A stretch of 43,089 nt of DNA from Fibrobacter sp. UBA1765 (GCA_002314675.1 DCGZ01000166.1:5613-48701); one strand, 5' to 3'; positions 33,432-42,948 are shown, numbered from the stretch's first letter. Notes: a model not told the origin generated them from the letters alone. Numbers and translations: made by a program.

Positions 33432-34625
33432 CTACTTAAGTTCCTTGATGCCCTTGTCAAAACGTCTTGCTGCTTCTTTCAAGGTATCGTCGCTTGCTGC
33501 GTAAGAGAAGCGAATGCAGTCATCCATGCCAAATGCGGCTCCTGGGACTATTGCAAGGCCGACGCTTTCAAGCAGGTAGGTGCAAAGGTCGATAGAACCC
33601 GTAATAGCCTTGCCCTCTGGAGTGTGCTTGCCGTAAAGTTCGTTTACCGGTATAAACAGGTAGAATGCGCCCTCTGGTGCGCGAAGTTTTTTGCCAAGCG
33701 ATTCTTCGAGCATGCCCTTGAGCAAGTCCTGACGGGTCTTGAACAAGTCGCGCATTTTCAAAACGCATTCGTTGCCGTTTTCGACTGCGGCAAGGGCTGC
33801 GTACTGTGCCGGAGTAGACGGGTGGTGGATTGCCTGGCTCTGCACCTTTGATATCATTTTTGCAATGGCTTCTGGAGCTGCATTATAGCCGATTCGCCAA
33901 CCGGTCATGCAATGGGATTTTGAAAAACCGTTAATGATGATTGTGCGTTCGTACATCCCTGGGAAGCTTGCTGCAGAAACAAACTTTGTACCGTAGGTAA
34001 AGTGCTCGTAGATTTCGTCGGAAACGCAGTACAGGTCGTTTTCGACAATGACCTTTGCAAGGGCTTCCATTTCGCCCGGCTCGTAAACAGCACCGCTTGG
34101 GTTGCACGGGTTGTTGAATACGACAACTTTGGTCTTTGGTGTAATTGCGTCCTTAAGGTCCTGAACGGTCATTTTAAAGCCGTTTTCGACCGTGGTCTTT
34201 ACAAATACAGGAACGCCGCCAAACCAACGGACAAGTTCCGGGTATGTAACCCAGTACGGAGCCGGAATGATGACTTCATCGCCTGGATTTATTAGTGCTG
34301 CAAAGGAATTGAATACGGCGTGCTTTGCGCCGCTTGTAAGCACAATCTGGCTTGCATTGTAGTTCAAGCCATTTTCATCCTTGAGCTTTTTGCAGACTGC
34401 TTCACGAACATTTTGCAAACCGACCGGAGCTACGTAACGAGTCTTGTTTTCTGTGATTGCCGCAATGCCTGCCTGCTTGATAGCGTCTGGAGTCGGCAAG
34501 TCCGGTTCGCCAGCACCAAGGGAAACAATGTCTTTGCCTTCTGCCTTGAGTTGCTTTGCTAAAGTGTCTATTGCAACGGTCATTGAAGGTGCAATGTCTT
34601 CGGTTCTTTTAGAAAGAGATTTCAT
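33432..34625 (-). CDS. Class I aminotransferase (aspartate type)
   Basis: The product is 397 aa. PLP-binding Lys is in NGFSKSHCMTGWRIGY. NNPCNPSGAVY, SLGAGEPDLPTPD and RFSYAASDD are fold-type I aminotransferase signatures of the aspartate/aromatic subgroup Ib. The enzyme exchanges amino groups between aspartate (or aromatic amino acids) and 2-oxoglutarate. The start at 34625 has AAAGGGA upstream and lies 1 bp after the RND gene stop codon; a longer frame begins at 34706 inside that gene. The FHA-ABC start is 6 bp downstream. Its presence in an export operon is unexplained. Confidence 0.92.
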   Translation of the reverse strand: MKSLSKRTEDIAPSMTVAIDTLAKQLKAEGKDIVSLGAGEPDLPTPDAIKQAGIAAITENKTRYVAPVGLQNVREAVCKKLKDENGLNYNASQIVLTSGAKHAVFNSFAALINPGDEVIIPAPYWVTYPELVRWFGGVPVFVKTTVENGFKMTVQDLKDAITPKTKVVVFNNPCNPSGAVYEPGEMEALAKVIVENDLYCVSDEIYEHFTYGTKFVSAASFPGMYERTIIINGFSKSHCMTGWRIGYNAAPEAIAKMISKVQSQAIHHPSTPAQYAALAAVENGNECVLKMRDLFKTRQDLLKGMLEESLGKKLRAPEGAFYLFIPVNELYGKHTPEGKAITGSIDLCTYLLESVGLAIVPGAAFGMDDCIRFSYAASDDTLKEAARRFDKGIKELK

Positions 34626-34626
34626 A

Positions 34627-36990
34627 TTACGTTTTTCCCTTTGATTTGCGCAGACGGTATGCGTCCAGTACTGCAGCAGAAAGTGGAGATATAAAGAAGT
34701 TTGCAAAAATTATCAGCACGATGCCAATGAGCGAAATTTGGCCAAAGCTTTTTAGCCCTTGATGGCTTGATGCAAGCAAGCTAATCGCACCGACGAGTGT
34801 TGCTACCTGGGAAATAAAAATGCTTTTGCCATTTTGACGCAGTATGCTTATGGAACTCCCTTCGCGCTTTGTAAGGTAGTGGTTCCAGAAGTGAATGGAT
34901 CCGTCAATGGAAAGGCCGACGAGTAGCGGGAACGCCATGCAACTGTAAAGGTTGAGCTCTATGCCGAAAATATTTAGGCTCGAAAGTATCCAGATAAATG
35001 CTGCTGCCGGAGGAATCAATGCAAATGCGGAGTAGCTTAGCTTGTTGTAGTGCAAAAGCAAGATTAGGAACAGTACGGCTGCACAGAACCAGATGGACTT
35101 GTAGAGATTCCTTAAAATATTGTCAAGGAATTCGGCGCGAACGAGAGCCACTCCGATTGTCGGGTAATTGTTTTCGTCATCCAGAATTTTGATATCCTTT
35201 GAAATACGCCTGCAGGCGCGCCCGTCGTCTGCAGATATTGCCGGGAGAATGGTTGCAAGCATTGCGTTTGGCCTTTGCAGTTTCAAGAGCTTTTTTGAAG
35301 ATGCCGGGAGCAATTCTTCCGTGATTTCAGAGACATCTAAATTTTGCCTTAAAAAGTTTACTGCAATGGAATCCTTGCCATGCAAGTTTTCGAAAAGCGG
35401 TGATTCGAGTTCCTTTTGAATGTTCTTGATTACTTGTAGCTTGTAATGCTGGTTTGTTGGCAGCATGTTCCCTAGCGTGTAAATTTTTGCAATGGAGCTG
35501 AACTTGCCTTTTTGCTTGCCTTCCGTAAATTCCTGAAGGTAGTTTTCAAGTTCGTCCTGGTTCGGGAAGCTGATGATTACCGGGTCCCTGAAATCTGCCC
35601 CCGTGGTTGCTACAAGGGAATCTGCGTGGGAGGCCGTGGCTAGTTCTACGCTGCTGAAACTGTAATTGTAATCTGGGACTATACCCTTGATTACGAGTGC
35701 TATGGTAATTACGATCAGCAGAATAGAAAATGCGTTGCGGTAGCGAAACGGCTTTACCTCGTTCCTGTTTATGGTTTCTGGCTTGATTTTACCGATAATC
35801 TTGAAAGGTCTTCTTTTTTGAACTACGCGAAGCAGTGCCGGTGTGAATGACCCGCAAAGGAACCAATTCAACACTGCGCCAATCGCGCCAAGGTATGCAA
35901 GCTCGTGAGCGCCCTGCATTGGAATGAAGAGCAGGGAAAGGAATATGGCAGCGACAACTGCCGTAGACACTGCAGCGACTGGGCCAATGCCAAGTATCGC
36001 GCTCTCTAAACTTAAATCGGGGTTTAGGCCCTTTCTTCGTTCCTCGTTGTACCTGCTAAAAATGTGGGTCACCTGTTGGGCGGCAAGGCCTGGCAGCAAA
36101 ATGACTATAAGCATTGAAAATAGGCAGACCCTTCCGTACAGGAAGTACGAAAGCCCAAGAGTCCAGTAGGTTGAAAGCGCTATTGGAAGACCGGCCGGAA
36201 TAATGAGCTGCGGCTGTCTGAAGAACGCTATAAAAAGCAGTATGAAGAAAATCCCGGCCATGAGCCAGCCGGCCTGTTTTGCCTTTGGTAGCAGTTCCCT
36301 GCCGGTTTGCACAATCTGTTGGATTTTGCCAGTGTATACAACCTTGACTGTTGGCGGAATTATTGGCTCTACATGCCCCTTTACAAGGGATATGAAATTC
36401 CTTGCAGAGTCTAGGGAAGTAATCTGGTTGCTTGGAAATACGTCAATAACCCTGACTGTCCCATTTTCGTTTTGAAAAATGTCTGAAATTTTTTGAGCGT
36501 TTCGCTTTTCGAAATCTTCATAGTGCAATGAAACCGGCTGCTCCGTCGGGGTGTCTAGCTGAACGATTAGCGGATTCTGTTTGGCGATCGCTTCGCCTTT
36601 TGCCTTTACGAGTCTTTCATAAATTTGTGAAAGTTCTTCGCTTGGCAAAAATAAAATCTTGTTCTTTTCGTAAAATTCTACATCGACTTCGTAGGCTGCA
36701 AGTAGAACTTCTGGCAGCTTTTCGAGGCGCTCCGCTATTTGCGAGGCTACCTGCCTGTTCTCTGCCGAGTCAGGTCCTTCAAGAACAAGGGATAGTATGC
36801 TGATTTCATCTAGTTTCTTTTGAAGGTCTGTTTGCTTTGCGTTTACTCCAAGCATGTCTGCAATTTGCAGTTCCCAGCGCAAGTGGGTGACCGGGTAAAT
36901 GCAAAGCAGTGAAATTACAATGGTAAACAAAAACACCAGCTTGTGATGTCGGCTTATTTCTCGCAATACTCGTGCAAACAGGGAAAACAT
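34627..36990 (-). CDS. RND/MMPL-family exporter
   Basis: The product is 787 aa, a two-halved MMPL/RND protein. One membrane segment lies at about 18-37. A first external loop follows (about 40-235), then five segments to about 390. A second loop (about 425-605) leads to five more segments. Motifs such as GLAAQQVTHIFSRYNEER and GLSIDGSIHFWNHYLTKREG resemble the fourth-helix region of this family. Relatives export lipids or hopanoids (MmpL, HpnN), driven by the proton gradient. It is the first gene of the large minus-strand operon, preceded by 205 bp of non-coding sequence. Confidence 0.85.
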   Translation of the reverse strand: MFSLFARVLREISRHHKLVFLFTIVISLLCIYPVTHLRWELQIADMLGVNAKQTDLQKKLDEISILSLVLEGPDSAENRQVASQIAERLEKLPEVLLAAYEVDVEFYEKNKILFLPSEELSQIYERLVKAKGEAIAKQNPLIVQLDTPTEQPVSLHYEDFEKRNAQKISDIFQNENGTVRVIDVFPSNQITSLDSARNFISLVKGHVEPIIPPTVKVVYTGKIQQIVQTGRELLPKAKQAGWLMAGIFFILLFIAFFRQPQLIIPAGLPIALSTYWTLGLSYFLYGRVCLFSMLIVILLPGLAAQQVTHIFSRYNEERRKGLNPDLSLESAILGIGPVAAVSTAVVAAIFLSLLFIPMQGAHELAYLGAIGAVLNWFLCGSFTPALLRVVQKRRPFKIIGKIKPETINRNEVKPFRYRNAFSILLIVITIALVIKGIVPDYNYSFSSVELATASHADSLVATTGADFRDPVIISFPNQDELENYLQEFTEGKQKGKFSSIAKIYTLGNMLPTNQHYKLQVIKNIQKELESPLFENLHGKDSIAVNFLRQNLDVSEITEELLPASSKKLLKLQRPNAMLATILPAISADDGRACRRISKDIKILDDENNYPTIGVALVRAEFLDNILRNLYKSIWFCAAVLFLILLLHYNKLSYSAFALIPPAAAFIWILSSLNIFGIELNLYSCMAFPLLVGLSIDGSIHFWNHYLTKREGSSISILRQNGKSIFISQVATLVGAISLLASSHQGLKSFGQISLIGIVLIIFANFFISPLSAAVLDAYRLRKSKGKT

Positions 36991-37169
36991 GGTGTAAATT
37001 TAGTTAATGGTAGGTTGCATATTTTTTCATTCCACGATAAGATTGCCTGTTTCTCAGTTCGACCTGTTGATTGCAAATAACTAAAAAGAATTTAATTTGT
37101 ATAAAATATTTCTAAAAATTTCATTTGCCCTGAAAATCGGCAAAGAATGCGGAAGTGCCCCTTTTTTGT

Positions 37170-37193
37170 TACAATTAACTTATTAAAATTGTA
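37170..37193. promoter_or_regulatory. Inverted repeat at the start of the spermidine-synthase-like gene
   Basis: TACAATT and AATTGTA (7-bp arms, 10-base gap) end 3 bp before the ATG at 37196. The arms share TACAAT with the dyad at 843-866, but the spacing differs. It may be an operator covering the ribosome site. The rest of the 205-bp region (36991-37195) is AT-rich with no clear promoter. Confidence 0.25.
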
Positions 37194-37195
37194 GC

Positions 37196-40100
37196 ATGAA
37201 TATCCTTATCTACTTTCTCTTTGCGCTTTCGGGCTTTGCCGGCCTTATTTATGAAGGTTCCTGGGCCCGTTACCTAAAACTCTTTTTAGGCCATTCGAGC
37301 TATGGGCAGGTTTTGACCCTTTGCATTTACATGGGTGGCCTTGCTATAGGTAGCTTTGTCGCAGGTAAGCTTGTTGAGAAAGTGAAAAGGCCGCTTTTAG
37401 GCTATGCCGCCGTGGAACTTGCCATTGGCATTGGCGGAGTCGCTTACCACCCGATGTATAACTGGCTTACGGGCTTTTTCTTTGATTCTGAATTTACAGC
37501 GAACCTTTCTTCGCGAGGTGCTGAAATTGTAAAGGTTATTCTTGCAACCGGCAGTACGCTCCCGATTGCGATTGCTGTCGGCATGACCTTCCCGTTCATT
37601 GCCGCTGGCCTTATGCGTAAGAGCGGAGCCGAGGTTTCGCTCCCGATGCTTTATTTTACGAACAGCCTTGGTTCTGCAATCGGCATTCTAGCAACGAGCT
37701 ACCTGCTTATTCCAGAAGTCGGTAACCATGCGACACTTTGCGTTGCGGCGACTATCAACTTTTTGCTTGCAGCTGTCTTTGGCTTTATTGGCTTTGCCAC
37801 TTCTCCTGTTGCAAAGGCTTCCACAACCGAAGAAGACCCGAACGAAGACTATGTTGCAAAGCATAACTTGCCGATGCCGCACAAGACAACCTGGCTTTGG
37901 ATTGCGGCGATTACAGGCCTTACTTCCTTTGTCTATGAAATTGTCTGGACACGCCTTTTGAGCCTGCTCATGGGTTCTTCGAGCCATAGCTTTGACCAGA
38001 TGCTTTCTGCGTTTATCCTTGGCCTTGCCGTAGGCAGCGCCGTAAGCGGCAAGCTCTTGAAAAGGGATAGCTTGGTTGTTCTTTCGCTTGCCCAGATTTT
38101 CATGGCGTTCTTTGCTCTTTGCACATTGTATTTCCATGAGCCTTTCTGGGCCATGATGAACGAGGCGAACCAGATTTTTAACCCGACAAAGGACGGTTAC
38201 ATTTGCTGGAGCTTGTTCAAGTATGCGCTTTCGCTTTTGTGGATGGTTCCGACAAGCTTCTTTGCCGGCATGACGCTTCCGCTCATTACCTTGATCCTTA
38301 CGCGCGCTTTCAAGAGCGAAGCCCCGATTGGCAAGGTATATGGCTGGAATACCCTCGGCTCCATTATCGGTTCTGCTGGCGGTGGACTTTTGCTCTTGCC
38401 GATACTGCAGTTGAAGGGCGCGCTTGTTTTTGCTGCCGTTCTTGACTTTGCCATTGGCTTTGTTCTGCTTGCAATTTACCGTAAAAAGTTCCGCTATAAC
38501 GTGATGTTCTACGTTGTGACGGCGATAATGATTTTGCCTGCAATATTTATAAAGTTCGACCCGTCGCTTATTACTTCTGGTGCGTTCCGTGCATACAAGA
38601 ACTTGCATCCGAACGAAAAAATTCGTGTGATTGACGGTAAGACCGCAACGATCAGTTTCCATGAATCCCCGGTACATTTTTACGTGAAAACAAACGGCAA
38701 GGCCGATGCCAGCATGAGCAAGGATCGAGAATCCCCGATTTCAAGTGACGAGCTTACGCAGGCCGCAACGGCATTTATGCCGATGGCTGTAATGGACAAA
38801 CCTTATGATGCAGCGATGGTCGGCTTTGGTAGCGGCATGGGCGCGCATTACCTGCTTGCCGACCCGCTCCTTAAGGACTTTGACTGCGTAGAAATCGAAG
38901 AAGCCATGATGGACCTTGCAAAAGGATTCTATCCGTGGAACAATCGTGGCTACGACGATCCGAGAATCCATATCTTTATTGATGATGCGACTACGTTCTT
39001 CCACACGAACCGCCGTAAGTATGACATGATTATTAGCGTACCTTCGAACCCGTGGGTAAGTGGCGTGGCCGGCCTTTTTGCCCATGAATTCTATGCAAAG
39101 ATGCGTCGTTACATGAAGCCGGGCGCTCTTTGGGTGCAGTGGATTCAGACATACGAATTTAATGATCTGATGTTCTTGAACATTTTGAAGGCCCTTGATA
39201 AGACCTTCCCGTATGTGTCGCTTTACAAGTCCACTGATGAACCGGACATTATCATGATTGCAAGTGACAAGCCTGTATACCAGAAGGGTATCGGTCGCTT
39301 TAGTACTGATACCGCTCTTGTGGCCGAGTTCAATCGTATTCATCGCGATCCTGAATTCTTTGGTGAAAGGAACTTCTTGTTTACTACAGGCATGGTGAAG
39401 TCCTTGCTTGAAGGCATTGAACCGAACAGCATCTTCGTGCCGATGGTCGATAACAAGGCTGAAGAAGCCCGCTTTGTGCATTCCGAAGCGCACATTGTGC
39501 AGATGTTTGATTCTTGTGAAGTTTGCTGGCAAGAATACTTGAGCCCAGAAGAGTTTGCACTCCGTCGCCCAGCCCGCGTAAATGCAATGCTCAAGGTAGA
39601 CGCAGATGATTTCAAGAAGCAGGGCCTGCTTGCGTATGTTGCGAGCGCTTCTAAACTTGCCATTGCTGATTCTTTCAAACTTGCCGTTGCTGATTCTTCC
39701 AAACTTGCCGTTGCTGATTCTTCCAAATCAGTCATTGCGGATTCTTCTAAACTTGTCATTGCGAGCGAAGCGAAGCAATCTAGTGCAGTGTCTGCAGTAA
39801 CCCAGCCTGCAACAGACAGCCGACAACTTATTGAAAATTCTAGGGCTTTCCAGACATTCCGTGAAGAATATGCAACCTGGATAGCAAATGTCCCGATGGA
39901 AGCCCGTGATACAAATGAAGTATACGTTCGTGTTCGCGAAGCTGTTGAAAAGAACGCTCTTCCTGAATCCTTTGCCGATGAATTCCGCATTATGGAAGCG
40001 GCCCGTGCAAAGGACTATGCGCATGGGGCAGAACTCATCGCCGATTTCTTTGACAAGTACGAAATCAAGGACATGGGAATGTTCTTCCTTCGCAACTGCG

Positions 40101-40243
40101 TCTTGATTGCGCTGCTTGCTGGCGAACCGGACCTGGCTGAAATTATCTATAAAGATGCTGTCGTAAAGAACGATGAATTCTTTGCTGTTGAAAAACGCCT
40201 TATGGAACGAGAAATCCAGAAGCTCCGCAGGTCAAGAAAATAA
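37196..40243 (+). CDS. Membrane spermidine-synthase-like fusion protein
   Basis: The product is 1015 aa. The first 450 residues hold about 12-14 membrane segments (MFS-like, starting FALSGFAGLIYEGSWARYL). A cytoplasmic SAM-binding domain at about 480-720 resembles spermidine synthase. It has VGFGSGMGAHYLL (541-553), DCVEIEE and IDDATTF. The usual catalytic aspartates are replaced in MIISVPSNPWVSGVAGLFA (near 611), so aminopropyl transfer is doubtful. Residues 813-860 are an 8-residue tandem repeat that runs into a VIASEAKQS peptide. The C-terminal 140 residues are helical. The reaction is unknown. Confidence 0.82.
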   Translation: MNILIYFLFALSGFAGLIYEGSWARYLKLFLGHSSYGQVLTLCIYMGGLAIGSFVAGKLVEKVKRPLLGYAAVELAIGIGGVAYHPMYNWLTGFFFDSEFTANLSSRGAEIVKVILATGSTLPIAIAVGMTFPFIAAGLMRKSGAEVSLPMLYFTNSLGSAIGILATSYLLIPEVGNHATLCVAATINFLLAAVFGFIGFATSPVAKASTTEEDPNEDYVAKHNLPMPHKTTWLWIAAITGLTSFVYEIVWTRLLSLLMGSSSHSFDQMLSAFILGLAVGSAVSGKLLKRDSLVVLSLAQIFMAFFALCTLYFHEPFWAMMNEANQIFNPTKDGYICWSLFKYALSLLWMVPTSFFAGMTLPLITLILTRAFKSEAPIGKVYGWNTLGSIIGSAGGGLLLLPILQLKGALVFAAVLDFAIGFVLLAIYRKKFRYNVMFYVVTAIMILPAIFIKFDPSLITSGAFRAYKNLHPNEKIRVIDGKTATISFHESPVHFYVKTNGKADASMSKDRESPISSDELTQAATAFMPMAVMDKPYDAAMVGFGSGMGAHYLLADPLLKDFDCVEIEEAMMDLAKGFYPWNNRGYDDPRIHIFIDDATTFFHTNRRKYDMIISVPSNPWVSGVAGLFAHEFYAKMRRYMKPGALWVQWIQTYEFNDLMFLNILKALDKTFPYVSLYKSTDEPDIIMIASDKPVYQKGIGRFSTDTALVAEFNRIHRDPEFFGERNFLFTTGMVKSLLEGIEPNSIFVPMVDNKAEEARFVHSEAHIVQMFDSCEVCWQEYLSPEEFALRRPARVNAMLKVDADDFKKQGLLAYVASASKLAIADSFKLAVADSSKLAVADSSKSVIADSSKLVIASEAKQSSAVSAVTQPATDSRQLIENSRAFQTFREEYATWIANVPMEARDTNEVYVRVREAVEKNALPESFADEFRIMEAARAKDYAHGAELIADFFDKYEIKDMGMFFLRNCVLIALLAGEPDLAEIIYKDAVVKNDEFFAVEKRLMEREIQKLRRSRK
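39632..39775 (+). repeat. 24-bp tandem array inside the gene
   Basis: Six units of exactly 24 bp encode an 8-residue repeat of consensus L-A-V-A-D-S-S-K. Units two and three are nearly identical to each other. The last unit (39752-39775) is the start of the REP-like sequence CATTGCGAGCGAAGCGAAGC, which fits the same reading frame and period. Confidence 0.85.
39755..39827 (+). repeat. REP-like repeat mosaic read in frame
   Basis: The REP-like unit (39755-39785) is followed by a CAGCCGACA-type module (about 39803-39827). Both modules also occur in the non-coding region at 53-119. Here they are translated as VIASEAKQS and TDSRQL without a frame shift. Confidence 0.7.
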
Positions 40244-40286
40244 AAAGTTTTCTGGCTGATCGCTGGAATGTTGTTTGTGGGTATGC

Positions 40287-41813
40287 ATGGGTAAGCAAAA
40301 TACGAACTTGTTTAAGTTTATTGCAATATGGCTTATGGCCTGTTGCAGTGTTTTGCTTGCCGAAGAGTCTTCAAAAGAGGTTTTGGACTCCTTGCAAATT
40401 CAGGATTCCTTGACAACGGTTGCCGATACATTGCAAAAAGATTCTTCAACAGAAACTGCATCTTCAGAAGAAAAAACTTCTAAAGTTGGCTTTATACGCT
40501 GGCTTGCTGGGCTCCCTTTGGAATATGTCGTTTACCCTGTGTTTTCTGGCATTGTGTACCCATTTTCAGAGCCTTTAAAATATGCGTTTGACAATGGCGT
40601 AATCGACAAGGGCATTGAAATTTTCACGTTTGGTGAAGAAAAAAATGTCATGGTCTACCCGACAATGAACTTGAAGCCGGGAACTTCTACGATGCTTGGC
40701 TTTACATACCGCCATTCGCGCCTTGCCCTAGACAGGGACTACCTTGTTGTGACAAGCGGTCTTTACGCAAATAGCGATGTGGATTATGTGTTCCGCTACA
40801 ATTTGAAGAAAATGCTAGATGGCAACACCTTTTTGGCGTTTGTGCATTCCGCATCTTTTAATAGAGATGGCAACTTTGTTTTGCTTGGGACTAATGAAGC
40901 TTATTTCCAGGCAGATACGATGTGGCGCTTTGAGGCTAAGATAGGGCATCCGTTGCCATTCCCAAATACAAGCCTTCAATATTCTACGGCGGCCCGCATT
41001 CGCCATTTGGATTTGCCGGATCGAGCAGACGACATTATCGATGATGAGTTCCATGCACGGCTTGCAGAACGCGGCGTTTACCAGGATTACAACTACTTTC
41101 CTCAAAAGTTGACGTTCTCCTACACGGGGGCGGAATCCCCGTTCGTGCCTACTTCTGGCATCAACTTTTATGCCACGCTGGAATATGCGCATGTTACAGA
41201 TTACAAGCATATCCCGGAAGGCTTTGGCTGGCTGACATCTGAAAAAAATCACGATTACATGTCGTTAGAATTGGTGTTCCAGCGCTTTATGTATTTTGGT
41301 TCAATGGGGAAGTCTTACCAGTTTACAAGATCTGAGGCCCGCGCCCGTCGCCGTGAATATTCAAGCCTGTTTGGTGGTGATATCTTGAAAATTTGGGATC
41401 CAAACAAAATCACTTCCTGGATTTTGGATCGAAGGGTGCTTGCCATGCAGATACGCTACATTCGCTCATGGGAAATGGAAGAGGGCGGCATGCCACTAAC
41501 GAACTATTCAAAGTTGAATGACCAGTTTCCGTTGCGTGGCTATGGTGATATGTGGACTTCTTCTTCTATGCTTGGCGTTTCATGGGAATACCGCTGGCCG
41601 GTTGATTACTACGTAGATGGCATTGCCTTCACGGAATATGCGGTATTTGCCGATGAACGCGGCGATTGGAAAATTCCTGACAACTTTAGGAATTCATGGG
41701 GCTTTGGCGTTCGTGTAAGAACTCCTGACATGTACTTCTTTAGGTTGCAGCTTGGCTTCCATGGCTTGCATGGCATCCATTTCGTGATGACGATTTCTCC
41801 GGAATTCCAATAA
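40287..41813 (+). CDS. Outer-membrane beta-barrel protein (Omp85-like C-terminus)
   Basis: The product is 508 aa. A signal peptide (FIAIWLMACCSVLLA) is followed by a Ser/Asp/Thr-rich linker. The rest is amphipathic beta-strand sequence ending with FFRLQLGFHGLHGIHFVMTISPEF, reminiscent of BamA/TamA-type barrels (surface antigen D15). No POTRA repeats are evident. It may be an orphan barrel for surface assembly. The ATG at 40287 is chosen over TTG at 40275 because it fits the signal peptide. It ends 1 bp from the convergent ruvB stop codon, with no terminator between them. Confidence 0.7.
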   Translation: MGKQNTNLFKFIAIWLMACCSVLLAEESSKEVLDSLQIQDSLTTVADTLQKDSSTETASSEEKTSKVGFIRWLAGLPLEYVVYPVFSGIVYPFSEPLKYAFDNGVIDKGIEIFTFGEEKNVMVYPTMNLKPGTSTMLGFTYRHSRLALDRDYLVVTSGLYANSDVDYVFRYNLKKMLDGNTFLAFVHSASFNRDGNFVLLGTNEAYFQADTMWRFEAKIGHPLPFPNTSLQYSTAARIRHLDLPDRADDIIDDEFHARLAERGVYQDYNYFPQKLTFSYTGAESPFVPTSGINFYATLEYAHVTDYKHIPEGFGWLTSEKNHDYMSLELVFQRFMYFGSMGKSYQFTRSEARARRREYSSLFGGDILKIWDPNKITSWILDRRVLAMQIRYIRSWEMEEGGMPLTNYSKLNDQFPLRGYGDMWTSSSMLGVSWEYRWPVDYYVDGIAFTEYAVFADERGDWKIPDNFRNSWGFGVRVRTPDMYFFRLQLGFHGLHGIHFVMTISPEFQ

Positions 41814-41814
41814 A

Positions 41815-42855
41815 CTACAGTTCCAATTCACCTTGTAGTGCGTTGCGTGCAATGAAGCTCTTGGGAACTGTCTTTCCGAGCTTGCGGTAGGAATTGCTTG
41901 TAGCGATTCTTCCACGAGGCGAACGCGACATAAACCCTTTTCTGATAAGGTACGGCTCGTACACTTCTTCGAGTGTGTCCGGTTCTTCGCCAAGGGCTGC
42001 TCCAAGCGTATTCAGGCCGACTGGGCCCCCGTCAAAGTTGTCAATAATCATGGCAAGAATCTTGCGGTCCATCGGGTCTAAACCATCTTCATCGATGCCA
42101 AGCATTTGCAAGGTCTTTTCTGCAACGGCATTGTCTATTACGCCATTGCCTCGAACTTGAGCAACGTCGCGACAGCGCCTAAGAACTCTATTGGCCACAC
42201 GTGGCGTACCCCTGCAACGCGAACTGAGTGAGGCTGCGGCTTGTTCCGTAATTTTCACGTTCAAGATCGTGGCGCTTCGCATCAATATTTTTTGAATGTC
42301 TGTATCATCGTAAAGTTCAAGCCTGTATTGCAAGCCAAAACGGTCTCGCATTGGCCCCGAAAGCATGCCGCTGCGGGTTGTTGCGCCTACAAGCGTAAAA
42401 GGCCGAAGTGGCAGGTTCACTGTACGCGCCGCAGGGCCCGAATCAAGCATGATGTCGAGCCTGAAATCTTCCATGGCAGGGTAGAGGTATTCTTCGATAA
42501 CTCTGCTCATGCGGTGGATTTCGTCAATAAAAAGAATGTCGTTTGGCTGCAAGCTTGTTAAAAGGCCTGCTAGGTCGCTTGCCTTTTCAAGGATCGGGCC
42601 GCTTGTTACGTGCAACTGCACTCCCATCTCTTTAGCTATGATGGACGACAGGGTCGTTTTGCCAAGGCCTGGAGGACCTGCAAAAAGGCAATGGTCGAGA
42701 GGCTCGCCGCGGTGCTTTGCCGCTTCGATTGCAATCTGCAAAGATTCCTTGATACTTTCTTGGCCGGTGAATTCGGCAAGTGTGTTTGGGCGCAAATTGC
42801 GCTCAAGTTCGGACTCTTCGCCGTTTGCTTCTGGAGAAATAAACCTGTCGGACAT
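41815..42855 (-). CDS. ruvB: Holliday junction helicase RuvB
   Basis: The product is 346 aa, normal length. N-terminal RPNTLAEFTGQE precedes Walker A LFAGPPGLGKTT. Walker B is ILFIDEIHRM and sensor 1 is LVGATTRSGMLSGPMRDRFG. The winged-helix domain holds DRKILAMIIDNFDGGPVGLNTLGAALGE and GFMSRSPRGR. RuvB hexamers drive branch migration with RuvA, and RuvC resolves the junction. ruvA and ruvC are not in the window. AAGGT lies 8 nt before the ATG. Confidence 0.98.
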   Translation of the reverse strand: MSDRFISPEANGEESELERNLRPNTLAEFTGQESIKESLQIAIEAAKHRGEPLDHCLFAGPPGLGKTTLSSIIAKEMGVQLHVTSGPILEKASDLAGLLTSLQPNDILFIDEIHRMSRVIEEYLYPAMEDFRLDIMLDSGPAARTVNLPLRPFTLVGATTRSGMLSGPMRDRFGLQYRLELYDDTDIQKILMRSATILNVKITEQAAASLSSRCRGTPRVANRVLRRCRDVAQVRGNGVIDNAVAEKTLQMLGIDEDGLDPMDRKILAMIIDNFDGGPVGLNTLGAALGEEPDTLEEVYEPYLIRKGFMSRSPRGRIATSNSYRKLGKTVPKSFIARNALQGELEL

Positions 42856-42948
42856 GCAATATACCTTGTGATTTTACGGGACCTGCCTATAATATAAAAA
42901 AAACGAATACTAAATAGTGCTCATTTGTGTAAAATAATTGGAGGTGGG

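Noticed and set aside
36991..37195. Possible small RNA or gene in the 205-bp gap before the spermidine-synthase-like gene
   Set aside because: The gap is AT-rich with no open frame, terminator or clear promoter; only a weak inverted repeat was noted.
37688..38677. Open frame of 329 codons antisense to the spermidine-synthase-like gene
   Set aside because: It is Arg/Lys/His/Asn-rich, lacks a ribosome site and mirrors the membrane segments of the sense gene.
39606..39800. Short Leu/Ile/Pro-rich open frame in another frame over the tandem repeat
   Set aside because: It is a frame-shifted reading of the 24-bp units, has no ribosome site, and the main frame continues with good coding character on both sides.
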